Origin: Arthrobotrys musiformis
Taxonomy: Eukaryota; Ascomycota; Orbiliomycetes; Orbiliales; Orbiliaceae
Assembly (NCBI GenBank): GCA_036971715.1
Contig: JAVHJL010000008.1
Coordinates: 2,418,001-2,482,000, forward strand
Reading direction: 5' to 3'
Length of the DNA: 64,000 bases
Every line of letters begins with the position of its first letter. The stretch's first letter is position 1. Below are positions 49,789-62,026 of this stretch, piece by piece. The translations under genes and the position numbers were made by a program. The notes below the pieces were generated by a model. That model worked only from the letters and a program-made list of their open reading frames with translations. It was not told where the DNA came from and made no database searches.

Positions 49789-52017
49789 TTAATGAGTCGA
49801 CCGGAATATCGCCTTCCCGTTCTTCCTCATATCCTTAATCCTCCTCGACAAATCGATCAAAGTACACAACTTCGCAAACTCCTCGGGGCTCTCCTTATTA
49901 TTATTCTTCTGCCCCAGTTTGATCAACGGACTCTCCAGCAGGTAATCAATCGTCTCCAACCGACTCGGTATCGGATCGTGCAGATACCCCCGGATCGCAT
50001 AATGCAGCGGCGTATTCCCCAACGGCCCGCCCCGCGCATTAACATCCGATCCCGCATCCAGCAGTAACGACACTATCAGCGTTTTCCGGTTATACTCTGC
50101 CGCAAGATGGAGCGGGGTGAGATTATTCCTGCTCAGAACTTCCTCGCGCATCGGGATACCGACGTGGTTCAATATCGACTCCGCCACCGCAAAGTTCTCC
50201 TCCTTCGCTGCGATATGTAGAGACGAAAATCCATCCGGCGAGGAGTCTAGGTGGTACGGTTGGTCGCCGGAGCTGAGCAGGAACCTCGCCATCTCTCCTG
50301 ACGCCGGGCCTTTATTTCGTGCGATCAGGCCCAGGGAGTTGCATTTCCAGATATTCTCCGCCACATCGATCACCCCGCGGCAGCATTGCTCTACATTTAA
50401 TCATTAGTCACAATCACTTCAATAGAGAGGAAAAAAGGGGGAAATACCAGAAAACAGCGCCCGAATGCAGTCGTACATCCGATCTCCCGCATACTCCGTC
50501 AAAAAGAACATGATAGCCCTCTTCTTCGCCACCTCCTCCCCAACAACCGACCCGTTCTCGTACCGCAAATTAAACCCCGTCAGCGTCTCAAGCGCCCCCT
50601 GCCCGCTCGGCTTCGGCAAAACCTGGTACTCCGGCGGCGGCGGATCACTAGGCGTAAACGGCGGCGGATCCGACCTCGTCGACGCCGGCGTCTCAGGTGG
50701 GTGATTCGCATAACCGTTCGACCCGGCATTCGACACCCCCGCCGGCGATGGCGCCCGGGGCGGGGGGATCTCTGTATCTAATGGTCCTAACGTCCTCTCG
50801 CTCGGCTCGGTCTGCAATCCCGACAGCGCAGATTCGATCCACAGATCGAACCTGAAATTCTCCGGAATATGCTGCCTATACCACTTCGCCTCCGCCTTCT
50901 TCCCCAACCGATCCAATATCATCGCCATAAGGTAATAATGCGTCCTCTGATCCTTCAACACCTCATCCCTACTCCAAATCTTAAACAACGGCTGACACGC
51001 CTCCCTCGCCCCCTTGAAATCCCCCAGCTGCATGAGAGCAATACACTTCACCAACTGCAGCGTATTCGAATTCTCAGCACTACTCTTCTCCGACAACCTC
51101 AACGCCGCAGCACTCTGCCTCTGCGCAACCAACAAAATCCCATTGATCTTCTCGAAAAAATACCTCTCATTAACAGAAAGCACACACCCGTGGTCCCGCG
51201 AGATCTGTGCCAAAGCATCGGAATGCTCGCTAGCATCAGCCCACTGCGCACGCTCCATACTCTGAAACAACTCATCCCGATGAAACCTCCACCGCTGCTC
51301 ATCAACCTCATCCCCCTCGGGATTAAACTGCGTCCTCCTCTTCCCGCTCCTACTCTTCTTCGTCGGCGACTTGAGCACCCCACCAAACACCCCCTCCGTC
51401 TTCGGTAACCCCGGAACAGCAGGCGGCGGCCCACTCGGCGGCGGCGCAGGCAGCGGAATATTCGGCGGCGTCGTAATCCGTAAATTATTACTCGTCTCCG
51501 CACTCGTCTTCCTCACCCCAGACGGCAACCCGATCCTCCCCCCGATAGCAGGTTGCGCCGCCGCCGGTCGTTTAGGAGGCACGCTCTCCGACCTCCCCCC
51601 GGAACTCTTCACCTGCCCAACCCCCCTCCTCTGCCCACCACCAATCTGCCCCGCAGGTAAATTCCCCGGACTATTATTCACCGACGAAGAATACATATAA
51701 TTCCTCCCCTCAGGCGGAGTATTCGTCCCATTCGAACTCGTCCCATCAGTCGGAGGCGGTCTAACCCCCTCCACGATTTGTAAATGCTGCAGCGCAGCAC
51801 TGAGCCGCGCGGTACTATCCTTATGTTTATGCACCACCACCCTCTCCCTCGCTATCTTCTGATACGCATGGGAGTTCTGATGCGGGAATGTAGATGAGGA
51901 TGAGGATGATGGGGCGATGGTGCGTGCGGGGAGACCGGAGGAGGCGGCTGAGGTGTTTATGCGGTCCAGCCAGGTTTTGGTTTCGTCCAGATCGTCTAGG
52001 TGGAGGCTCATTGCCAT
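49789..52017 (-). CDS. Ankyrin-repeat protein with TPR-like helical domain
   Basis: Two exons on the minus strand (52017-50448, 50390-49789) join across a 57-bp intron with a GACTAATGA branch region and give 723 residues. Residues up to about 230 are disordered and rich in Ser, Pro, Gly and Asn. Residues about 235-385 form paired helices with TPR-like features (LVKCIALMQLGDFKGAREAC, HYYLMAMILDRLGKKAEAKW). After a Pro-rich linker comes a conserved-looking helical block ending in EQCCRGVIDVAENIWKCNSL. Three ankyrin repeats follow at about 583-680 (FSSLHIAAKEENFAVAESIL, NLTPLHLAAEYNRKTLIVSL, NTPLHYAIRGYLHD). The product is likely an intracellular scaffold. I do not recognise a named orthologue. 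The strong phase match and the repeats make the model secure. Confidence 0.85.
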
Positions 52018-55000
52018 TTTTTGATATATAGAAATATTGGTTCCCCAGAGATGGGATGGTGTTGAGGTTGTGGGTTCTTTGGAGGTTCAGCTGGGTGGAG
52101 GTTGGTGAACTAGTGTAATCCCAAGACCTCAAGGCAGAAATTATGAATTATGATCCGTCGATACAATCCGTCGAAGGTGAAGTGTAGTTTATCTCGAAAT
52201 AAAATAAAAATAAAAATATAAAAATAAAAATAGTCTGTATAAAATATCGCCGTAGTAAAAACCGAGTATATGCAAATCAAATAATAATAATAACAAAACC
52301 AAAGAAGAGAGAAAATTCAGAAAGGAAAAGATGGAGCATAAAGTACCCTCCAGCATAAATTATAACAAAGCAGATAAACCAGCAAGCTTAGCTTAGCGTC
52401 CCCTCTGCATATATGTATGCACAGTACGAACCCCCCTAACTCGTCATGTTTAGCCAGGGCTGGGCCAGGTAAGCCTGTTCGTTCGAGAAAAAAGAAAAGG
52501 GAAGGAAGGAAGGGAAGGGAAGGGTAGCGCTAAAGCTCAATGCAATCCCTTTCCCTTTCCCTTTCAGATGGTCTGGAGGGAACTGCTTGGGACAAGGCTT
52601 GCTGAAACCCGAAACTCGTCGGTCGGCTGAATTGGCTTAGTCGATTCCATCCGTTCAGAAGGAATCGCTTAGACTGCTGAGGTCGACTGCAGCTTCACAC
52701 GGGTATGGCTGGCACCGGATAGCCCCCTTGAAGACTCCATAAAATTCTGGCGATCAAAAGAGATTCGGATGCAGAAATCATTGATCGCCCTTACCGGCAG
52801 AAAGAAACCTTCAGGCCAGCAGTTTTAAACTATACCCCGCAGGACATGAAACAAACCACCCACCCATCTCCAAACCGTGATCTCATTCCCATCATATCAT
52901 CAATCAAGCCGATCCGTAAATAAAAAAAATAAAAAAAATAAAAAAATGCTGAAACCCAACGGCAACAACCGAACTAACTTCCTAATCCCCACTCATAATC
53001 CAAGGTCACAAGATCCAAACCTCGAAGGGGAGGGGGGAGTGGGAACGTCGTACAAAAAACCCACTACAAGGTATTCCGAATACTTTCCTGTTCCTGAATA
53101 CTGCAGCACAGGGGTTCCTCTTCACCAACTCTGAGCTCTCAAAAGCGGGTACCTGTCTGTGCGCAATACGCCGTATCCACAAGAAAAAAAAAATACAAAA
53201 CCCTTGATCTGTTGATCACCACCCTCCTCAGCAACTCGGGGTAGCATGACAAAATACTGCATGTGCACAATGCAAGGGCCCAGCTGGCTTGGTAGACATC
53301 CAACCTGATTATCATGACCCCCAATCTTTTTTTTTTTTTTTTTTCAAAATCCAATCCTCACCCCATCATGCAATGATTCAAGCGAGGGGGCGATACGGTG
53401 TGGGATGCAATGGAAATCGCGGGATGCACCAAGATATCCGGTTAAACACCATAATTTGATTTTCCACCAGTTCCTCCGGATAAACAATAAATAAGTGTGT
53501 GAGAGGGAGCCTTGTCCGCTAGCGACGATGCATCCCAAAGTACCGGGGGCAAAGTCCAGGTCCGATCCTGCACCTGCAGGTTGCTTTATTAGCAAGGGTA
53601 AACGCCAGAGCAGCTAGCTTTGTTTTCACGATCTCCTCGAATCAGCATATACCGTGAAGATTCAACTATGTAATCAATAATATCATACCTGAGATTATCG
53701 CCTAGCAAATTTATAAACTGATCGATTATATTACTTTCCGGCCTGGCCGGGCCCAGATGGACACCATATGTATAACCCCAACCGCCACCTCGGAAAAATT
53801 AACACCCCTCGCATCCCATCCCAAAATATCAGTCAAGCAATATCCTTAAGATCTCTCGAATATTGCATGCATGCAGACTTAAACATCCCTCGTCTAACAC
53901 TGGTCCCGTGAACCCCCAAAAAGGGCCCGAAAAACTTATAACCATCGCGTTTCGACGGGGAGAATGGCAAATTCTCGTTAGGGACTCTGCTCCCGATCCC
54001 ATTCCCGTTCAATTGGGATATTCATTGCCATTCTGTCCCCAGCGGATATCCGGATGGGATTTCGCATCATCTGAACGACAGAAATTTCATCGGTGGCGTT
54101 TTGGTGGCCGTCGTTTTGGTTAGATCTGTAGATGCATTCGTCAGCTTTGGACGTCGTTATCATAACCCCGCGGAACTCCAGCTTCCGGAAGACATCTATG
54201 CTTTCGAGTTCATGATCACATTCATGCATCGATACATCCAGAAGTTGACATGTCACCATCTGTGAAGTCCAGAGTCAATCAACCCTACACACAATTCGTA
54301 TGTGTCCAAAACAGTCCTCGTTCTAGAATCCACCCGCATATCCTGAAACCCGCTCCACCTTTCACCTCCAACAACCTCAACAAGACATTATGAAGACCTC
54401 CAGCCCCTTACATCGCCACACCGGCAAGAAAAGACCTGCGCAACCTCAAACAACCTCACCCCTGCTGACTAACAGATCCAGTCAATATCTGATTCCAACT
54501 GGTTTTAATCAAACTACAAGAATGAGAATACTCGAGTCAAGCTTTCCCTTGGGCCCGATCGGAAACCCCGTGATCAATTGGTTCCTGATATGACACTTGA
54601 CACCTCGTATCCCCAAAACCTCAAGCAATTATATTACCCGCCCGCTCCAAACCCGTATGCACAGCAAACACAATTACCACATTTCAGCCACCGCTTAACT
54701 TCGGGCCCCAAACGAGCCTCATGTACAAAAATAATATCAAATTACCCTCCAACCGAAACCAAATCCTAACCCCGGACCGTTCGAACAAGACAAAACTGAC
54801 AGCTTTAACGAGCTACCATCGCTGCGGAAGAGGCATACCGGTTGAATTTAACCTTAAAACACAAGAGCAAACATTCGGATCCTTGGTAACTCTACCCCGT
54901 ACATTACGCCACTTGTATCGGATTTTTTTTGTTTAATAACTTATAGCACTAAACGGGAATCATGATTGGTCAATTGAATCCAATAGCTTTCAACTATTTC

Positions 55001-56912
55001 CTACTCGTCCATATTTATGTATATTTAGATTTAACCCCCAGCTCTTCAAATCCTCGCCTGGACCCAGTCGACAACCATGCTCGTGCGCATGTTTCGAAAA
55101 ATGCAACTCGAACAACCCATCATCGGGAATTATATTCGGGCCCCAAACAATAACCCACCTGCATACATCTACAACCAAACCCCGGAAACGAAGGTAAAAT
55201 TCGCCGAAAAATTCATATCCGCACATCCCCGTCACCGGAGATTATGCTCCGAATCCAAATTCCCCTATCAATGCTATATTTATACCAGCCACGTGAGATC
55301 CGAATGAACTCTTCAACGCTGTGGTTGATAACTATCATATCTATTCGAAACCAGAATACTTCAGATAATTCCCGTATGCTTCGGGCCCGTAGGTCATACG
55401 CCCGACTCTGTGAGCTGCAGCCACGTTTCGAGTCTGCGTCCGTACATGCATATACGCATCTATACGGCTAATTCCTCTCGAAGGAGTTCGGGAGGAGAGT
55501 GGTAACGGCCAATTGGTCATTCTGGGGGTAACAAGAGCTCCTGCTAACATCTAGGAGGACCGGAATGACCATAAGACGATATTAGGGAAGGCAAAATCAC
55601 AATGAAAGTCATACAGTTTCGAGAAGCAGTATAGGTATGTTCGGCCGGCCAGGTTGGACCTATGAAGGAAGAGGAGATAAGGACACAGAATTTCTAGTCT
55701 TGTGCGATACTTAAGTGTCAGGCTGATACAGTTAATATGGACGCCGTACACGCCTTCTCGAAATTCCAAAAGGGGAGGATTATATAACTAACCCGCAAAT
55801 CAAACCTCCTGAATTCCCGTAGAGATGTTCTTCTAACTAGCGCCGACTATAGTACTACTTAAATATTCCGTATGCACGTCAATGTAAACCAATTGTAGTG
55901 CTAGAACCTTATTGGAGGGTCTAGAATCTTAAATATATATTGTTACTTTTCGCACTCATGCGGCAAGGCGCTTGATCAAACTCAAGGTACGCGTCGAGTA
56001 TATATAGACATTCGACCACTAGACTGTAATTAATCTCGTACCCAGATCTGTAGACCGCACAAAGAGTGACCTACTACAATGAAATAATTATATACCTTTT
56101 ATTTTTTAAAAAAACAAACGTTAAACATTGAAATGCGTGCTGCCCTGATTTGCAATTGATAGCCCTACCAGCTATTCGAAGACATTAAGGGATATATTTC
56201 ACGGATATTCGTGTACTCCCTTCTAGCTAGAATCGTGGCCATGAACTTGATACATCGATATCAATCAGATTATGGCACAAATGATATTTTTAAAAACCTC
56301 GCTGCATATCACAACATGCCAGCCCTATAGGTTTTAACCATGCCCGGGTTCGAGGCTCGAGGACCTTTCTAAGCTATAAAACCTGACGGTAGATTAGCCA
56401 AGTTCCTATCGTATCGCATACTTAAATCTATACCGTCCAGATTAATGGTGTATTTCTCTCGAAGTATATATTAGCGGTATTCTACCATAATATCACAAAT
56501 TACCTGTATATCACATCATATCAATATATGATAGTTTATGTCCAACGTGCGTATCAGCCATCCCAATCCCACGCGGGCATGGCTCCATAGATCCGCCCAT
56601 AGTTTTCAAATAGAGGGGACCGGCACAACGCTCGAGGTAATTATACATATAAATGAGAAGCCACAGACAGGCCCGCCGAGCATAGCCCATATAAACACCG
56701 TCGATCCAGATCTTCTTTGCGATCGATGATCCACAGATCGAGTGACACATACTGTCCCCCCAAAAGACAACTATAAAAGCCCCCCCGGCAAAAGCCTCCC
56801 CTTCTTCTCTCTTACATCTACCTCCCATCTACCAATCCACTATCGACTCTGTATCCATACCAACAGATCACAGATACACACCACTCAAAACCCACCCGCT
56901 ATCACATCCAAG
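52018..56912. other. Long gene-free interval
   Basis: The interval contains the upstream region of the ankyrin-repeat gene, AAAAT-type runs near 52199-52230, a GGAA/GGGAA run near 52500-52525 followed by CCCTTT units near 52548-52566, and a T-run near 53328-53344. Short frames at 53863-55471 show no domain, no splice-joined continuation and shifting composition, so I call none. I see no transposase or reverse transcriptase remnant. Confidence 0.5.
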
Positions 56913-57331
56913 ATGTCTATTCTAATGAACACCCTCCGCCGAGCCACCCTCCAAAGCTCAATCAGAGCTGCCCGAGGCACCCGGATGGTCGTAAGTCTCT
57001 CCCCTCCCACCAAACAACCAGAAACTAACAATAAACAGCGCACCGGGTCGCAGTCGCCCAAACAGAAACACTGGACCGAAAGCAACCCGGCAATCTACGC
57101 CTACCTCTTCGGCTCCATCACCGTAAGTTCCTCTCATCCTCCCAACAATCTAAAATAAACTAAAACCCCACCTAGTTCTTCGGAAAACTCTTCCTCCTGG
57201 CCGAACAGGACAAAGAAGCCAGGGAGAACTTCAGAATGTCAATGTACGGCTACAAATGCGACCTCAGGATCTTTGAACGCGACGTCAAGATCCTGGAGGC
57301 GCTGGTCCAGAAAAGGCTCAAGGAGGGATGA
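56913..57331 (+). CDS. Small probable mitochondrial protein, one membrane-like segment
   Basis: Three exons (56913-56990, 57039-57122, 57176-57331), with introns of 48 and 53 bp, give 105 residues; the frame is phase 0 at both junctions. The N-terminus MSILMNTLRRATLQSSIRAA is rich in Arg and Ser and free of acidic residues, typical of a mitochondrial presequence. A hydrophobic stretch IYAYLFGSITFFGKLFLLAE follows, then a charged helix ending in KILEALVQKRLKEG. Size and layout fit an accessory subunit or assembly factor of the inner-membrane respiratory chain or ATP synthase, but I do not recognise the family. Each exon alone is short, so the gene rests on splice signals and coherent protein chemistry. 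Confidence 0.75.
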
Positions 57332-58326
57332 GTGTGGTGTGGAGGGAGGGGTACCCCCGTCGCAGGGGCCCCGAGATGGCTCATTACTTATAATCGAGGA
57401 TGCACATAATGCATACCTCGTCACAAAGTTGAAGGGATTCCGGCGGGAATCACCACAGGTCGAAGCAGTTGGCCCGGGAGGCCCGCGACGCAAACTACAT
57501 ATCCTACATGTGTACGGCTATGGCGCCTGGGGACGAGACGAGACGAAATGATAGACTGTTTTTAACTGGCGGGCGGGGCCAGGATTTCTCGAAGACAAAT
57601 CCGCGATTACATTAATTTTCCTAGTGGTTCATATTCAAAAGCCATGTGCTAGGTACCGAGTAAATTGTTCAAGATCAACAGGTAATCTTTATCCCGCTCA
57701 TCATACCGTGCCCTAATAAGTCTGCAGATCTTTGAATGTGCCGTTATATTGTCCTGTCTCGCAGTATGCAACTTCACGGACCAGTTTACCCTGTTGACGT
57801 ATAAACTATAGATCGTATGGGTGGTTTAAATTTATTAGTGACGAACACTCTATCCGTGCATATACCTGCTGCGTACCGTTTTTATCAATTAATTAAGTAA
57901 TTATAACATGAAATTCGTCAAATTCTATACTCACTCGGAACTCAAACCAATAACTATCGTTCTAACAAGCCCATACAGATTAACTACAGACAAAACCACA
58001 AATACTACTAATCTACGTCCTGGAAAAATACACCCTCGACGTCGTTGTAGGACTAGTGAATAACAACTCCAAACCATCCACCCAAATGTTGCATTTTAGA
58101 CAGCTGCTAACGCTATTTAGTATGAAACCTAATATCTAGATCTCGATCTAGATCCTTCCTCTCGAGACTAAATCGTAACTAGACCAGGATCCTAATATAT
58201 TTCGATCAGACATATATATATGCTTATATCAAACCACTTTTAAATTCCAACTAGTACAATTACACATCTCTCAAACTCACCAATCACCAATCCAAATTAC
58301 ATATAAACATATAAATTAATAAAAGA
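57332..58326. other. Intergenic region, no supported gene
   Basis: Ordinary AT-rich spacer upstream of the acetyltransferase gene. No TATA box or RNA gene can be assigned with confidence. Confidence 0.5.
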
Positions 58327-59097
58327 ATGACCCTCCGCCCCGCCACCCCCGCCGACCTCCCCCCAATCCTCCTCCTCACCGCCCCCGCCCTCGAAAACTA
58401 CACCCTGGCAACCTTCACCCACCCCTTCCGCCACCTCCACCCGGCCTCATTCACCGCCCACGCCTCCCTCTCCCCCACAAAAAAACTCCTCCACCCGGGA
58501 ACAAACGGGTACAACCTCGTCACCACCAAAGACGGCATAATAACCTCCTGGGCCTTCTGGCGCCACCCCCAACCCACAGACAATACTACCAAAGAACCCC
58601 AAAAGGAAGACGAAAAAGAAGAAGAATCCCCCCTCCTCTACCCCTCCCTCTCCCCCGCCCGCCTCTCCCTCACAACCTCCCACACAACCCTCACAAAATC
58701 AACAATAAAAGAACCACACACCTACCTCTCCGCCCTCTTCGTCCACCCATCCCACAAAAGAAACCACCTCGGCTCCCTCCAAACCCTCTGGGGCCTCTTC
58801 CACTCCGCCAAAAAAAATCTCCCAGTCTACCTCCTCGCCAGCGCGGAAGGCGAGTTACTCTACCGATCCCTCGGCTTCAAAGTAATAGCAGAACAATCCT
58901 TCCCCTCGATCCACGAAATGCCAGAGGAAGATCTACGCAGGGAAATCGAAATCCTAGGAAAGGAAGTCGTGGAATCACAATTCTCCGACCTCGCAAAACC
59001 AAAGTTAATGCGCTGGGAGGGTACCGTCGATGATGAAATCTTCCAAGACCCCGAAGTCATGGCCAAAATATTATCTGTATCACCTTCAGATTTTTAA
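58327..59097 (+). CDS. GNAT-family N-acetyltransferase
   Basis: Intronless, 256 residues. The protein starts MTLRPATPADLPPILLLTAP, the usual first strand and helix of GNAT domains. The acetyl-CoA binding motif A is at 137-155 (LFVHPSHKRNHLGSLQTLW), a variant of V-x-P-x-x-R-x-x-G with HKRNHLG in the pyrophosphate loop. The later LLASAEGELLYRSLGFK (169-185) matches motif B. An acidic insertion (about 85-105) separates strands 2 and 3. It probably transfers acetyl from acetyl-CoA to a small amine or protein; the substrate is unknown. Codons are strongly C-ending and the coding strand is C-rich, as in the TPR-CHAT gene. Confidence 0.85.
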   Translation: MTLRPATPADLPPILLLTAPALENYTLATFTHPFRHLHPASFTAHASLSPTKKLLHPGTNGYNLVTTKDGIITSWAFWRHPQPTDNTTKEPQKEDEKEEESPLLYPSLSPARLSLTTSHTTLTKSTIKEPHTYLSALFVHPSHKRNHLGSLQTLWGLFHSAKKNLPVYLLASAEGELLYRSLGFKVIAEQSFPSIHEMPEEDLRREIEILGKEVVESQFSDLAKPKLMRWEGTVDDEIFQDPEVMAKILSVSPSDF

Positions 59098-59285
59098 TGC
59101 GCATGTGTATAGTATTGTTCCACTAATCCTCTCGAAAACGAAACAAAAAAATTTACAAGTCCTGAATCATAAAAACCTCGCATTCAAACCCCGCCAAACC
59201 TCCCCTCTCTTCTATAAAGGGAGGAGGAAATTCAAAAGTAAATACAAAAAAGGGGGAGGAGGAGGAGGTACTTTTAAAATCACAA

Positions 59286-62026
59286 TCAATGGTTAAGCTC
59301 CACATAGTTGGCTGGGAATAACCCTTCGTGTCCTTGATATCTTCCGAACCACCAATCCTCATCGGGGAATTCCTATTGTCCAAAATTAATGATCTCTCAA
59401 CCCAAAGTAGATAGTGAAAAAGACTTACAATATCAACGATGGTAGCACCCTCTGGGAAACTAAGCTCGTTCTCCTCGGCAGCTTCGTAGTCGTAGATAGC
59501 CTTGGCAGTGTGTCCCGCTCCGCCGGACATGTGAACCTCAGGTTCTGGCTCCGGAGATGGGGCTCGTGGAGCTGGTGGTGGGGCGACGGCAACTGGAGCC
59601 GGCGGCGGTGGTGGTGGGGCGGCCTCCTCCTCTTCCTCGTCGTCTTCAATTGGCTCGACGTAGTTGGATGGGAACAAGCCGCTCTCGCCCTGCTCGTTAG
59701 TGCCGTGCCACCAGTCCTATTCATTCAATTAGTATATCAAAGCCCGAAAGCGATAGGTCAGAACATACCTCGTCAACCATCTCAATCATACCGACAACCT
59801 GTCCCTCGACAAGCTCGATCTCGTTATCCTCAGCCTTCTCGTAATCGTAAACGATCCTGGCTCTTCGGCCGGTCAACTTGACACCGGATGAAGAAGCGGA
59901 ATGGGCCGCAACAGCAACACCGGCTCCGACGGCAGCAAGGCCGGCAAGACCAACACCCGCAGCAACAGCAGGGGCAATCGGTGCTCGCTCCGGAGATGGG
60001 GAGCGGGGTCGAGTCTGGGTCGGAATTGGTGGTGGTGTCGGCTCGGCTGGTGGAGCTGGTGGGGGTGCACTGCGGGAAACAGGCATGGCTACCCTGGCTG
60101 GGCTGCGAGGTGGGCTTGGGGTCGGGCTGCGCTGTTGGACCTGTGGTGGAGGTGGTGGAACGAATCTGGCAGCTGGCTGTGGTGGAGCCTCCTCCTCTTC
60201 TTCTTCCGGTTCGAAGTCATCGTACCTCGATGGTGCCGGTGGAGGCTTCGAGGCCATCGGGGCCGGTGGTGGAGCCGATGGTGTAGAGATGGTCGTATTC
60301 TTGAATCTGTCTCGGAGAGCAGAGACGCCACCGGATTGAGGCTCTTCCTCCTCTTTCTCTGGCTCGGGACTTGGTGCCCGTGGTGCCGGTTCTGGTGCCC
60401 GAGCGACTGGGGCAGGGGTTGGGGCTGGCTCTTGAGTGCCAGAGAATCCTCGCTCGCGGTTCTTCTTCTCCTGCCAGATCTGTGCTGGTGTCTTGCCACC
60501 TGCCGATGCAAAGTCCTTGTTTGCAGCTCCGACGGGGGCGGACGAGGATACCGATGGGCCGATACCATACTGACTGGGGAGGTTTGGTTTGGTACCAAAT
60601 GCCGGGCTGGTACCGAATTGCTTCGCTGGTTTGGGCTTGGGCATAGCACTGATACGACTCGCCGATGCCGAGGGAGCGGGCTGGTTGAAGGCGGAAGCTC
60701 TGTCGGAGAAGGACTTGGTCGGCTCTTCTTCGGCGGGTGCCTGTTTGACTGGCTCCCTTGGGGGTTGAGCGGCAGCTCTGATAGCTGCGATATCAACCTT
60801 GCCGATTGGCTCATAAGCTCCCCGGATGACCTCCGGCTTGGACTCGAATCGCTTGTCGCCCTGAGCTCTGATAGCCGCGATGTCGACTTTTCCAATGGGT
60901 TCGTAAGCACCCCTGACTGGCTCCGGTTTTTCGTACCCACCACTGGTAGTGGACGACGGTTGTGCCATGAGCTCCTTTATGTTGACCTTTGTGGGCTTAT
61001 ACGCCGACTCGACGGATTCCAACTTGTTCCTCGACAGCTGAGGTGCATCTTCACCCCATCCGTCAGAATCGAGCTTTCCAGCGGGAGCCGGGGCAGCAGG
61101 TCTTCCACGTGGAGCAGCCGGGGTGCCGTATTGTCTTGTAGGGGTATAAGCTTGGCCGGGCTTCCATGCCGGTTTCGGAGGAGCAGATGGCTTAGATGGG
61201 GCAGCAGCAGATGAGGAGGAAGTGGCGGCCGAGTAATTGCTGCCGGATGCTGTGGCGACCTTTTTCATGATCTCGTCGACATTGAGGGTGCTGGAGTCGC
61301 GAGCACTAATCTCGACATGATAGCCCTGTCACAAACCGATCCCAGTTTTAGTTAGTATAGGTACCCCTTAGGGAGTGCTTTGAATGGGGTTTACAAACCT
61401 CGAAGAGCTTGGCAACAGCGGACTTGTATCCGCCGTAGTTGCCCTTGACACGCTCGGGAACACCGTCTCCGCACTATTCCGGGGCCTTCCGTCAGCTTAT
61501 CGTTTTCCCGTGCATATACATATATATATCAATCTGTATCGAGGGTGGGTGGGCGTAGAAAAGAACTAACCCAAGCGAAGAAGATATTCTTTCCGAGCTT
61601 CGTATTCGGGTCCTGTACTTTGGCGAGGGCGAATTGTACCCTTCCGTCGTTGAAGTCCTCGAACAGTTCCTCCAGTTCGCCGTCTGCGGGTAGCACCCAT
61701 GTCATGTCAGCTACAGTAAGCTCCCCTTATGTCTCTCCACTCTCCACCTCCCAATTGTCAAACCTCCCAGCAGAAAGGCAAGAGCAGTGTAATATTTTAA
61801 GAGAAAGAAAGGGAGAGAGAGAATACGTACCGGCAGAGCTTTGTACTTTCAAAACACTGGGTTTCGGAGGGCCCTGGGAGAAAGCATTCTGCAGAGGAGC
61901 CTGGACATACAAGAGGACCCAGGTCGCGTAGGTTGCCGACTTGCCGGAGGGAATGGAACCGGTGGTAATGGACTTGACGGACCGGTTGATGGCTGGGCCT
62001 TCCTGGGACAGGTCGAGAGCCGACAT
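59286..62026 (-). CDS. ABP1: Actin-binding protein Abp1 (ADF-H domain, two SH3 domains)
   Basis: Six exons on the minus strand (62026-61831, 61683-61571, 61473-61399, 61325-59769, 59716-59429, 59372-59286) give 771 residues with all phases consistent. The N-terminal 135 residues are an ADF-H domain (YATWVLLYVQA, ELEELFEDFNDGRVQFALAK, WCGDGVPERVKGNYGGY), which binds F-actin. The centre is Pro/Ala-rich and contains a repeated segment, RGAYEPIGKVDIAAIRAQGD and RGAYEPIGKVDIAAIRAAAQ. SH3 domains lie at about 616-667 (ARIVYDYEKAEDNEIEL to GLFPSNYVEP) and 718-771 (KAIYDYEAAEENELSF to GLFPANYVEL). Abp1 works at cortical actin patches in endocytosis and activates Arp2/3. Many fungal Abp1 proteins have one SH3; two are present here. 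The identification is secure. Confidence 0.95.

Noticed and set aside
53863..55471. Series of short plus-strand frames as a multi-exon gene
   Set aside because: No consistent splice phases, no conserved motifs and changing composition between segments.
56320..56380. tRNA suggested by GGGTTCGAGGCTC
   Set aside because: Only a B-box-like string is present. No A box, acceptor stem or anticodon arm can be formed around it.
59901..61214. 437-codon open frame on the plus strand opposite ABP1
   Set aside because: The product is W/R/G-rich low complexity and lies entirely antisense to the Pro/Ala-rich ABP1 exon.
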